NCBI RefSeq assembly: GCF_947242115.1
Contig: NC_074711.1
Location: 40,577,265 to 40,641,264, forward strand
Origin: Biomphalaria glabrata
Taxonomy: Eukaryota > Mollusca > Gastropoda > Planorbidae
Direction: 5' to 3'
Length of the DNA: 64,000 nt
The number at the start of each line of letters is the position of its first letter. The stretch's first letter is position 1. Both the position numbers and the translations under genes were made by a program. This document shows, one piece after another, positions 23,540 to 37,300 of this stretch. Under the pieces are notes generated by a model. It ran no database searches. It was not told where the DNA came from and worked only from the letters and a program-made list of their open reading frames with translations.

Positions 23540-25361
23540 ATGTTCAAAAATTTAAAAAAGAAGTTAGAGCAAGGAGTAGCTCAATCGAAAGCTGCAGTAT
23601 CCGGATTAGCGGCTGCAGCAAAAGTAAGAATAAACTTTATAAACAAAGTGAAAGTGAAAAGAAGCGTAGAATCTAGAGCTAGATCTAGACTCCTGGATGA
23701 TAGATTCAGATTCGGTATCGAAAAATCAAACAAAGCATTAGGGTTTATTAAAAGAAATTTATATTAAAAAGAACATTTATTATTTATATTTATATAAAAC
23801 TAAAATGTTATTTAATATTTAACCTCGGCCTCGGTTAACATTATAGTGGCGTTAGGCCAATAAAATGAAGAATATCATAGATTCTTTAGTCTATATGCAT
23901 CCTGTGTTTGGGACCCCTCAACTCAAATTCAAAATATTAAGAAACTGGAACAGACATAAAATAGAGCAGTGAGATTCATAACAAAGGAATATTCACATTT
24001 CACAACACCTTTAATAAAATCACTAAAATAAGAAAACCTTCACATTCAGGAGAAAGACTCAAAAGTAAAGTAGCAATTATAGTATTATACATAAAACACT
24101 GAACCAGAATCTTCAAATACAAAAATAAAATCTAATAAAATACTCAGAAAGACACAAGGATAAAGGCACATTTCTTGTTCTATATATATGCTAGAACTCT
24201 AACACATTTGTACAAATGGTCCTTCTTCCCTCTATCTAGTGCTATTAGAGCATGGAATGGGTTGCCTGAGCTAGCCAGGAAAACCAATGACTCGGTCTTG
24301 GCAGAATTTAAGTCATTGGTTAACATGCATGACTAAATGCATGACGCGTACAACGTAATCATCTTCTTTTATGAAGAAATGTCTGTATTATATAAGATAA
24401 GATTAGATCTAGATCTAAATCTAGACTCTAGTAGGGGATCTAGAATTTTCATAGTTTATCTTTCTAAATCCTTCGAGATCTAGTACATCATAGATCTGTG
24501 TAGATCAAGTTAAAGACATCATCATCAAGGTGTAGAATCTAGAAATTACTAGAATTAGAATGGAAGATTTTATTACATCCAAAATCCAGAACCAAGCTCT
24601 AACTTTCTGCAGGACTGGAGGGGGGAGGGGAGGCAGGCAGGATATGAACCCAGAACCATTGAGTCAACAGTCCAGAGCACATAGAAATAATAGAACCTAG
24701 ATATAATCATTACCATGATGCCATACAACCAGCTTCAATTTGTCCAGTAAACTAAGTGACAGTCTACTACTATTACAGACTTTTATCAATTTACCTGATT
24801 TAGTTTTTGTTTCTTTTCAATAAAAAGATAATTTGTTTTTTGTTTTTTTTGGTTTTGTAGTTTTGTATAATATTCAACTAGCAACCATTTCTACAAAAAT
24901 GTATATATATATATTACATTTCCTTTTTTTATTTTTACTAAATCTATATCATTCTCTGTAAAAAGTGTCTAGTTCGTATATCGTAGATTAGATTCTATAA
25001 ATCTAAATATTACATATATAATATATATATATGTTATTATTTGAATTGAACAAAAAGTACAATTTTTATTAAAATATTTTACATTAAATAATTTGTTTAT
25101 TATTATATTTTATTTTTTTTTAAGGGAGATGAAAAGAATGCTTCAACAGAATCTATTGGTAGACCTGTTGCTGAAAGCACTCCACAAAAGAATGGAAACC
25201 AAGCAGAAAAACTTCCTAATGACTCAGGCTCTAATGTAGCAATAGGTCAACTTGTTGATATTCCATTGTTTGATTCCACTAGTTACGAGGTAAACATTTA
25301 TCATTAATATACCTTGACTCAAATCCTATTAATAAAGTCAAATTCTATCCACTTAACGATC

Positions 25362-25398
<37 letters not shown>

Positions 25399-28300
25399 CA
25401 TATTACATATTACTTTGATTTAGTGAAACGTTGAACATTCAAACCAAATTTTATATATATATAATATGTTTTTGGGTCATATTTTAACAGACAGCTTCAG
25501 ACATGAGCTCATTACGAGGTGATGAAACTCCTAAGGGTGGAAGGTCACGTACATCCTCTATCAGCTCTATGACAAGTGACAGTTCTTTTTTTCCCAGCGT
25601 CAGTTTCTCTCATAGCTATTACATGCCTTCAGATGTAGAAAGTGAAATGGAGGAGACTTCTGTTAATTTATCTTCAGTATCTAAAGAAGATCTTTATGCA
25701 TTTGTTAAACGCTTTGAGAGGAGAGCTTTCAAATACAAATCTAAATTTATGGAGGTAGGTTGGGGAAATTCTTTTTTTGTTTTTGACAAAAATTTCAATT
25801 TAGATAGAAACATTGTGACATACTTAAATCTTACTAATAGAATAAAGTAGTACTATCTACCTAGCGTTTAAAATAAACAGAAAGTATTGGCATTAGCCAA
25901 ATGTTTACTTTACATTGAAGCAAACATTTCTGATTGTTTTAACTCTTCATTCACTTATAATTTTTTAAATAAAAGGCCTCTGTTTTCAATAATCTATTCA
26001 TTTACATTGATTTGGAGGCGACTTTGGTGGATAAATTTTATCTAGACTAGTTTATAGACATTGGGACATTTTATGATATATTAACTCTACCAGAACACTG
26101 TACCAATTTTTCTGTAATTTTCAAAATGGTGCTATGCCACTATACACATTTTTCAGTAATTGCTTGGTACATGATAAAAATGCATCAGAATTTTAAAAAA
26201 AAACTCAACCATACATGAAAAGCATGGTTAACCATTACAGATGTCTGCCCCTGTAGGTTTGAATGGACTTAGTGTGCTTCAATGCGAAAATTTTCTGAAA
26301 ATTTGAAATGTTGATGAACAAGCATGCTAATCATATAGCTAGCCTTTTCACAAGCCTAAAGATATTTTGGCTGATTTAGTCTCTTAGGAGTAAGAATTTT
26401 ATCAAGAATAATATTTTATTCATTTGACAGAGACAATGAAAGCTCTTGAAATTAATTAGATTTAGAGCTAGATCAATAGTAAAAAAAGGATAGCATCACC
26501 CTCAGGGACTCAAACATAGGGGGGCAGTAACATTTAGGGATAAAGCTCTGGTAATGTTAACATTTTGAATAACAAGTAATTTAAAACTACCTATTCCTAA
26601 ATACTTAATTTAAATGGCAAAATCATTTAATTATTTTATATTTATTTTTCTTTCTTAGCTGGCAGTGGCCTATAAAGATATGATACAGGAAAGAGAAAAA
26701 TTGAAGGTAAGATTGTTGTGTAGCTTATAAATGTATTTTTTCATTTATTTTAAGATGAGGATGAGGTTGGTTGTCAATGTGTTATGCGCCAGGAAGCCCA
26801 TTGACTCCGACTTTAGCCTGCTTTTCTTTCTGGGTGTGCTCCCATAGCCTTTGATCATCCAAGATCATCTGCAAGGCAGCAGGTGTTTATTTTCAGAGTT
26901 TTCTCTCCTAGATGAACTGCTATCCCTAGCTAACGGGTTTCATCTACCCGGGTTTAGAGTTAGAGCACCCTATACTCGCTTTTTGCAATCATTTCCCTGG
27001 ATTTCTGAGATGTTTTTAGTAAATATTCTTACCACTGGAATACTTCACCTCATCCTCCATGACTGCAAACCAGTTGGTCCACGGCTGTTTATTTGCTATT
27101 CACAGCTAACCCTTATATCTAAGGGTCTTTCCCCTATCCGCCACCTGGGGACGCGCTTGGTAGAAGGTAGTAGCTCCCCCAAGCAGGAAATGAGAAGGCT
27201 GACACACTCGCCAAGAGTGGGAGAACAAACTCACAAGTAAACTCTGCACTCTATCCAGAAGAAATGAAGAAATTAATTGTAGATAAAATAAATGAGAAAT
27301 GGGCGAGCTCTCATCCAAATCACAAGAAAGATGACGCTTACTATAAGCTATCCCGACAAGACCAACGTCTAATTTTTCGACTCAGGACCGGACACAACAG
27401 AATGCGACAACACATGTTCCGGAAGCTCAAAATTGGAACCAGTGAAATCTGCCCATGTGGAGTATCACCAGAAAATGCCGACCACGTCCTCCAAAACTGC
27501 TCTCTCTACCAAGAGGCCCGTATAAGACATTGGCCCCAAATCACCCCAATAGAAAGAAAACTATATGGAGAGCTCCCTGATTTGGAAACCACTGCGCAGT
27601 TCATCTCATGTATTGGTCTAGTCATATGAACACTCCAACATAACAATGAGAACGATAAAGAAGAAGAAAATTTATTTTAAATTTATTGAAATATTGTTCA
27701 TTATTTCATAAACATTCTTCACAGTCAACAATGGCACAGTGTCAAGACAGAGCATTCCGCAGAATGTCTGAGCTAAGAGAACAGATTCAGCTAGATCAGC
27801 TAGCAAAAAGAGATCTTGAGGATAATTATAGACTATTGCTGGAGGAAAAAGATGAATATGTAAAAGTACTTAATATGCAAGTAAGTTTACAAAGGGGTTT
27901 AAATAAATGTTTCTAGTTCTCATTTTAGGTTAAAGATTTAGAAAACAGGTTAATTTATAATTTAAATGCATGCTATGGGACTTCAAACATTGGCTATTTG
28001 TATTTTCAAAAGAAACATCTCTAAAACAGGGATGAGCAGTTGTAATTTATTTTTGCTGAAAGGTGGACCTATGACTTAAGCAGCATTTCCACACTTTATA
28101 AACATTTGACATTATTTGGGTCCACACAAATCTGTGAAAGCAGTCATAGAAAAACAACTAGTTAATTTCACAGTTCAGAAACATTTTACATGTATGTTAA
28201 AGTTAAATCTTCACATTAAGTACAATGTACATTTGTTATGAAAATTGTGGTGTAAAAAAAATAAATAATGAAGTAAGAAGTTATTAGTAAAATAAGCTCA

Positions 28301-31300
28301 GAGATTGCTAAAATTTGTTGTAACTTTTATATTTGACGTGTAAAGATTAAATGTAGGGCTATATTTATACTACAGTATGAATATTTTCCTTATTTGTAAT
28401 TATAAGTTCACATATGCACACACTATATAAATATGCTTCCCCTCCATACCAAAAAAAAAATTTCTATGGGCCCTTCATAGAAAAAGGTTGCCCACCCCTG
28501 ATATCTTTTGTACATTAATTATTAGAATAGCAAAAAGGTTTAGGTGTGTCTAATTCTTTGGATTAGAAGTAATTAAATCACTCAAGTTTATGATTCAAAT
28601 TATTTCACAAAGCTAATACATTTTAATTATCCCGCAGCTTAAACTTCTTAAAGAAGGTAAAGATATTCCAGAAGAACTCCAAACCAAGCTAGTCATCACA
28701 CAAGCTAAAGCAGAGGCACCTCCTCCATCTTCTGGCGGAGAACCTAAGGCTAAAATTTCTCAGAATGAAGAGATAGAGTTATTAAAATCAAAGGTAGTTA
28801 TTTTTTACTAACTTTTATACTTAAAAAAAAATTTTATGTGACAAATGTTTGATTACTATTGAAATGATTAATTAAATTACAAAATGGAAACACTTATTAT
28901 TGGATTTTAATTTAAAGGGGTGTGGTGTGAAATAATGGTTAATGCTATTTCAAATGCTTTTCTTGGGGACAAGATGGCTTTCATAAAATACTCAATACCT
29001 CCAGAATTGGCATATACATTTATTTTCTGAGTAACACGCCAACAAAAATCCTTTAAGAATATGTAATATAGCTTTTAACAATCAACTTTTATTGGTCACT
29101 TGATTCTTTACAGCTTCCAAGTAACTTCCCTCCAATAAGTACTAACTTCATTACTACTAACATCATGGAACATGGATGCTATTCCCATTTTTCTGACAAT
29201 AATATATGAAATAAGATTTAAAAATAAGAATTTTCTACAAGTATGAAAATATTAATACTTGATAATGTATAAAATTATCACCCTATCAGTACTTAGTTTC
29301 TTCATTTGATTCTAATCCTACCCATGAGATGTGATGTAAATGAAGGCTAATTTGTAGGAAATCATTCTGAAATGTTTTTGCTTTCACCTGCAGATAAAAC
29401 GACAAGATGGACTACTTCAGAAATGTAAGGAAACCATCACAACATATAAAGAAAAAGTTACTCAGCTATCACACGACAAGCAAGACTTATTAGGCAAACT
29501 TGAATTAAGTTCTAAGGTAATTTACTTTTTAAATCTCTATTTGTTGTAGAAAATATACTACTAAGGAGTTAAATGTTAGTGTTTTATTGTAATCAGATTG
29601 GGTTTCTTGATTATGATAAGTATAAAGGATACTGTCTACAACTCATCCTGTAGTCAAGTATTATTATACTATCACACACTCTTGACAGACTTCACTTGAA
29701 AACAAAAACATAAATATGTTGTACAATTCCATAAAGTAGCAACTGTTTAATAATTTTGTATGATATCCTGAGTTACAGCAAGTCATTAGTGGCATCATGA
29801 TCAATGGACAACTTTTAATAATTTTGTATAATATCCTGAGTTACAGCCAGTCATTAGTTCATAGTAATAAATACAGTAACACAAGTTAAAATAGAAGACA
29901 TTTTTCCTGTTGAAACAACAGAAGTGATAATGAAACTTTTTTTTTTTAACCTTTTAGAGTGGAAGTCAAACCAATTTGCACCAGTCACCAGAGCAGTTGG
30001 CTAAACTACAAAACCAGATTCAAGAAGCTAAGAAAGTCATTGAGCAGCTGGAGTCAGATCGAGAAGTTGCAATAGCCTCTGTGAAGCAACAGGTAAAGCA
30101 TTAATTCTTTTCATTGTTCTTAAAAAAAATGTTTATTAGTGTTTAACAATAATGTTAGGCACATGCTAAAAAAAAAATTATATGATTCATTTTTTTTATT
30201 TTGTTTTGTTTATAACAGGTTCATGAAGAGATGGAAAAGCATGATGCTGAACTGGAGAATGTCAAGACACAAAATCATAAACTTCTAGTTGAAAATAATA
30301 ACATCAAAGTTGAAATGGAGAAACTGGAAAATGAAGTTGATAGTTTAAAGAAAACTAGTAAGAATTAATAATTCATTGGTGAAGTTAGTAAAATCTTTAA
30401 AATCTAATAATTAATATTAGGGGTATTAATTTTAATTTATTAAATTGATTAATTGGATAGAGACTATTGTTCTGTTTTTTTTTTGTTGTTTTTTTTAATC
30501 TCTTCTTAAAAGTGCATGTAAGACTTGGTAGAGTACAGAGTAAAGAAAATATCAATCTAGTTATAATGTGGAATACATTTACCAGGTTTAGCCCTTGAGT
30601 TTCATGTTTTAGGGAGAGTGCAATATTGTATACAGTTTAAAATAATATTTAATGTTCAATGAGTGATTCTCTCTTCTGCAATTTTAAGAATCACTTTATG
30701 TTAAGTATTATTAACAATTTAAAAAAAATAACCAAACTACCAAATGCCTATTACTTTAAGATAAGGAACAGCTTGACAAGGCAAGGGAGATCATGAAGAA
30801 ACTCAAAGAGGATAAATTGCATGCTATAGAGCAGGCTGAGGAAAGGTTACGTCTTGCAGAGCAAAATATGGAAGAAGAAAAAGAAAAAATGCTTAGTGAT
30901 CTCAAGCGAGGAAAAGCTGAAGCCTTCAGTGTTATGCAGGTTTATTTTTCTACATCAATAAGTACCTAAAGTCTATTTCTAAATCTACATTTTTGTTGAT
31001 ACATTTGAGAACTTTTACATCACAATCATGCTAGGTACATCATATCCATTTGATATAATTGGTAATGTACTTTTACTAGTTTTCTGACCTTACTCAAGAC
31101 ATTAAGATACTAAATATTCTAAACCAGATGAGAAAGCTTTTGGACATAAAATTCAAAGTACATTAGCTGAGGTTTATTAAACAGTTTGTCACTAAAGTAA
31201 ACAAAAAATCATATGAACATTCAACAAAAGTTGTGTTGTTGTGTTTTTTTTAGCAAGAATCAGAGAAGGCACTTCAAGAGAAGCTGTCAGCTGCTTTGGA

Positions 31301-34300
31301 AGAAAGAGATCAAATGTGGAATGAAAAAGTGACAGCTCTAGAAAAGGCTCATAATGAAATCTTGTTGTCTAAAGTAAGAGTCACTCTAGGCTTTGCTGTT
31401 GGATGATTTAATATTTGTGCTTGAATTAATTTATGTTCAGTTTTTTTTTTATTCTCTGATAGAGCTTACTGTATGAAAATACAATTTTAAAAGGAACAAT
31501 AAATGTATTATAATAATTGTTGTCTTATAACTACTACTATCTTATAAATATTGTTATCTTATCAAGATTTATCTTTTCCAACTTAGCATAATTTTTCATT
31601 GTGATTTTATTTCACTGGTGTTGCAGTTTGTCACTGTGTCAGGGCTGGTTAGGATAATCAGTTTCTTAAAACTTTTTCTTGGTCATCTTGTCTTGAAATC
31701 ATTGTTAAGCCTTTCTAGTAGTCTAGTACCACTGTCTCTACTGTCATGGACAATCACATATCTGTTTGACTGACATTCTTGCTTTTCCAATCCAGTAAAG
31801 TTTTTATGACATAGGCGTGTGCTAAATGTTAGTTTCTGTTCATCACTTAGGAGCGAGAGAAGGAAATTGCTTTAAACACAATGCAAGCAGAAGTCAGACA
31901 AAAACTAGTAGAGAAAGAGGAGGAGGTGAAATTGGCTGTGGAAGAAAGAGAGCTTCAGAAAATGGCTGCTGTGTCTGGTCTGGATGAGCAGAAAGATGAA
32001 CTGTTAAGGCGAATTGAAGAGCTGGTCTCTGTAAGTCTGTTTTTTTTGTGAAATGAAATCAGCAAGCTACTTGTTTTTTTTTTATCACTATAGTATCAAA
32101 ATGTTAATTAAACATTTTCCTCTAAATTATCAGGAGAAGATAGAATTGAATAACAAGCTAAGTAAATTTCAAGAAGACACAGAGCAACAAATTTTACAGC
32201 TGCAGTCGATGCTGAAGAAAGAGATGGAAGATAATGAGAAAAAAATTGAGACTTTAAATTTGCAACACCAGGTAGCTCTTGAGGAAGAAAGAGTTAAACT
32301 GAATCAGTCCTTCAAAGAAGATTTGGAAGCTGCAAGTCTGGATCATGCTAATGAAATGCAGACTCTCAAAGACAGACTAGAACAAAATGTTCAGGTATAT
32401 CTATAATTAGGTAGAAATATTCTTCATTGAACTATTTGATAAAATTAGATATTTATTCTTAAAGGGTTTTAAGTATAAAAAGCTTAAATGGTTTCTCATC
32501 ATATTTTGGTCACTAGAGTTGGTAAAACAATATTTTTTTTTTTTATAAAAAAAAAATTTGCTTATGAAAAAAAGGGTGGTTGCCGAATGTCTTAATAATA
32601 ATTTTTGTTTCATGTTCAACTCCCCCACCTCCAGGATACACACAGTAAAAGAACTATTTACTTAACAAGGCTCTATTGTGGGATTATTTTAAATAATTTC
32701 TGTAGTCTTGAGAGGATGAATGTTTTATCAAATATCTCTAAGTATTTCCAATTAAATTCATTCAATAGGTATTTTAAAATAAAAAAACTTTTGTGGTTTG
32801 ATCATGGATAATAGTAAACAAGCTATAATAGAAAATATTTAAAATGAATTCAGGTCAACACAACCTTTTCCATATAAAATCTGATTTAAATATCTGCTGA
32901 ATAGGAGTTCAACAAAGAAACAGAGACATTGTACAATTCTCAAGTGGAATCATTGAAATCTGAAAAGGATCAAGAACTGTCTAGGATTAAGACACAATTA
33001 GAAGAAACATCTCAACTGTTGGAAGAACTGAAGACAATGTACAGTGAGACAAAAACAAAACTTACAGAAACAGAGCAACGTTTGGAAAGTGTTCAGTCTG
33101 AACTTAGTTCCAATGCTCAGGAAAACAAATCTCAAGTTGAGGTATTAAATGCAATTTAATTTTTATACTGAATACATCTATTGGTGTTAAAAAGAAATGT
33201 ATTTACAATATTAGCTAATGAAATCATCTGTTAGTTACATCTAACAAATAAATAATAGATATTCAAAATATAGTAGAAATATCTGGGTTAACTCACTAAA
33301 ATTATTATATATATACAATGGTTTTGATACACTATAACTTCACTGTTTTTTGATGAAAGGAATTGTATGCTGCAATCAATGGGAGAGGAGAAGAAAATGA
33401 CAGACTCCGGCAGCAGCTGGAAGATGCACAGTCAGAGTTGAAGCTCAAACAACAAGAACATGACCAAATGGTGCTGCAAGTTCAAGAAGAAAACAATCAT
33501 TTCAAAAAACAGGTCACATGATATTTCATTAGTTGTATTTGACACACTTTACTTTCAAACTGTCCATTTTCAATCCTAACTAACATTTAAAAAAAAACAA
33601 CACCTTCCTTATTGCAGTAGTTTAATAGATAAAGGATGAGTATCTATTGCAGTGGTTCCCAAACCTTTTCGTCTCGTATACCCCTTGCCATGCTTCCGGG
33701 TTTTCGTAGACCCCCTGCTTAACTTGCAAATTTTTACAAAGTCATCAACATTTTTAAAAACTAATTTCTAACTGTAGTGGGCTGAAGAGTGAAAAAGTAA
33801 TATAAAGCCTAACAAAAATGTATTGAGATCTTTTTAATTGATAAAATTCAAATTTAAACCAATTAAAATAACAATTAATTTGTATTGCTGGAATCACCAA
33901 AACATACTAAAAAAAATATTTTTGCGGTGTATCATTCGTTGTAATGGATATTATGTTCATATAGGAATTTGTTGATATATTAAGTAGTCCTTCAAACATT
34001 AAATATTAATTAATTTCTCTTATGCATCATTGGAAAAGTTTTCGCAACGAGCAGCTTCTCGTGCATTTCTTGATCTTTCACGCATGGCTCAAATATTAGT
34101 CCCCTGGGACTGTTTTCACTAACAGAAGAAGAGGCGAAAGCGAGTAACTGTCGCCTAAACCAGTAAGCTTTGGGCAGGAGGGACTCATTAGCCTTGGCTT
34201 GCTACCCACCTAGCAGAAGGAAAACTGAATTCAAACCTCTGCTGCCTTGCAGCCTAATCCAAACATGGGAAAGGTTTCGGGGTCAAGCCTGAGGTAAAAT

Positions 34301-37300
34301 ATGGAGCCGGCAGTTTGCACCACACAGTGCTACACCCTGTCAGAGCCTGTGGCGCCGCTGATCCCAAACTGTATATGTCGTTTGTAAAGAATTAAGAGTT
34401 TAATTTATATAACTCCTACCACTGATGTGCCTTTGAACTGTATTGTTGCGTAAAGAAATTATTTTAATAATATCAGATGAAGGTTTGTGTAAAACAATTT
34501 TTAAAACTACAATGGCCGGTAAAATCACTTTTATCTATAATGTTTTCCATATTTTCCTTTAAGTAAAGAGATATTATAAGACGCTCACAAACCATCATCT
34601 CTACATGATGTCGAAAAGAGATTTTGTGGGTATATTCTGAACTTTATCTTTGAGTGTTCGAAAGTTTTTCAAATGTTATCTATATTTTGTCAGGGTGACA
34701 TTGTCTCAAATGATCCTCCAGCGTTATTGGTTTCATATCATCATAAGAAAAGGCAATTGGCAACCGCTTGTTTGACAAGAAAGGAATGAATCCCAATTTA
34801 AAATAAAATCTACATTTCTTTTTGTTAAACATTATAATAGTTACATGTAGACAAAATTTAACTATTTAAATAAGTATTGAAATTGAATACAACAATTTTT
34901 CGTTTAAATAACAGGATGAATATTGAAATAGTTAACTAAGGTGCAAATCACACATTAGTGTATGAAAGAGTTACATTAATGAGATGTAAAAATAAAAAAA
35001 ATGACCTGGTTAAATGAAATCTATTATCGTAGACCTCTGTGGACATCTCATAGACACCCAATTTATGTTTTTACATTCGTAAACCCCTTGGAAGTACTCC
35101 TAGACCTCTGGGGGTCTATATAGACCACTTTGGGAATCACTGATCTATTGGCTTCTGGGTTTGAGGCTGTATAGGGATTTAAGTAGGAGAACAAAAAAAA
35201 GCTACAAATCCTATAGAAATGCAAATAGTCATTCAGTGTTCTAATTCTACATTTACAAAAGTGTATACCCCATACCGACAGTAAAGATATTATTTATCAA
35301 GCAAAACTTTAAAACCACAAATGGTTCCTTTTTAATCTATTTTGCATCAACAGTCACTTCATGGACCCACTATCATTCTTTTGGCTATTACCATAAATTA
35401 TATAATTTAATTTACTCATTTTCCTTTATATTAGGTGGAAGCTTTCCAAGGAGAGTCAGAGATGACGGCCAAGCTAGATGCTGAGAAAGAAGAGTTAACT
35501 CAACAACTGAACACATACAAAACTAAGGAAGCTGAATTGTCCAATCAAATTCTAAATCTTGAAGAGAGGGTAACCAATTTATCCAGCCAGGGGGAGATTT
35601 TATGCCAGGAGTTATCTGCAGTAAGGGAAGAGCTGACCTCCACACAAGTTCAGCTCTCTCTGTGCCACACAGATAAGGTCAAGCTGTTAGAGGACTATCA
35701 GATGAAGGTCTCTGAGCTGGAAAAGACAAATGCAAACTCTATTGTTTTGAGGGAGTATGAAGAGAAGATCAAGTTTTTAGAGGGAGAACATGAAACTTTG
35801 GTCAAGTCTGCAGACAGCAGAGAAGAAAAGATACAAGAACTGGAAAAGCTTTATGATGAGCTCTTAAAGAATGCATCTTCTGAAAGGGAAAGTCTGGAAT
35901 CCAAATATATAGCCTCAGAAAATCAAGTATGTCAGTTGCAGGATGTCATTCGAAGCCTGGAGACTTGTCAGAATGTTGTTGAGACTGAAAAGTGCAGACT
36001 TGAAGAAAAGTTAACCAGCCTGGAGAATATTGTAGAAGATTTGAAAAGATCTAAGGAAGAGCTGAATGAGAAATTATATGAAAGTCACCAAACTTTAATG
36101 GAGAAGGCAGAAGCTGAAAAGCAGAACCTTGAGATCACTGCCAGTGAGCTAGCAGCTCAGATTACCTCTATGAAAAATGAGATTGAAGAACTCAACAAGG
36201 TTCTGGTGTCCAAAAGTGATGAGATTGTTGCCCTGCGTTCTGTCATTGATGACAATATGAGTTACAGTAAATCATTGGAAGAAAAGACAGAAGAACTGAC
36301 TAATGAGCTTCAGAAGAAGACCAGCTCTGAGGGAAACCTAATGAAGACATTGGAAAAACTCAAAGCTGAAGCTAATGCCAAAGTCAAAGGCCTTAAGGAA
36401 ATGAAAGACTCTCTGACAGAGCAATTGCAGTTGAAGGTTAAGGAGCTTGAAGAGTTCACATCTGCTAGTAGAGAAGATAAACTGCAACTTGAAAGAAGTT
36501 ATGAAGAGAAAATGAGTTCATTGAGAAGTGAAATGAAATCTCTGGAGGATTCTTTCAAGGTACAGTTTGAACAAAAGCAGTCCAAGTATAAGGAAACATT
36601 GAATAAACTAAAGGAACGTTATGAGGGAAAATTAAGAGATAAAGATAGTCAGTTTGAAGAACAGATGAGGAATTTGACATCTCAGAAAGATCTTGGCATG
36701 GAAGACATGCATAAATCATTTGAAAAGTTAAAAGAAGAACAGATTGCAAACCTTCAACAAAATCAGGAGTTAGCCTTGTCAGAAATGAAATCTGAATTGG
36801 ATTCCAGGTATCAAGCCCTTGTTGAAACACACAGTCAACAGATCAAAGTTATTTCTGATGAACACCAAAATGTTGTCAGTCAACTGCAGTTAAAATTAGA
36901 TGAATATGAAAATCAATCCAAAGAGCTGCTAGTACAATTAGATTCGTCTCATTCACAGCTTCGTGATGTTCAATCCCAACTTGAAGACCTGCAAGAAAAA
37001 TATGCCACAGAGATAAATGTCTCTACTCTATGTAAAAATGAGTTAGAGCTATTGAATAAAAATATCTGTGATAAACAGTTAGAAATTGAAAAATTACATA
37101 ATAATCTTCAGTTTGAAGCTGCTGCAAAGGAAACTCAAATATTGCTTCTGTCAGAAGAACTTCAGAAAAAGGCTGCTAAATTAGATTCCATGGCAGGCAC
37201 AATTTCAGCTGAACATGAATATCTTCAGAAGCAGCTTAATCTGAAAACTGAAGAGCTAGAGGAATGCAGTGTTCAAAATGCAAATCTAAAGAAGCAGCTG

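Noticed and set aside
25360-25400. AT tract as a promoter TATA region for GOLGA4
   Set aside because: It is a simple AT microsatellite inside intron 2, downstream of the start codon.
27264-27629. 121-codon open frame as a possible host gene in a GOLGA4 intron
   Set aside because: Its sequence is the C-terminal end of a LINE polyprotein, including the zinc-knuckle-like motif.
31500-31800. LINE-like sequence on the reverse strand in GOLGA4 intron 11
   Set aside because: Only vague basic peptides appear in translation; no reverse transcriptase or tail motif could be pointed to.
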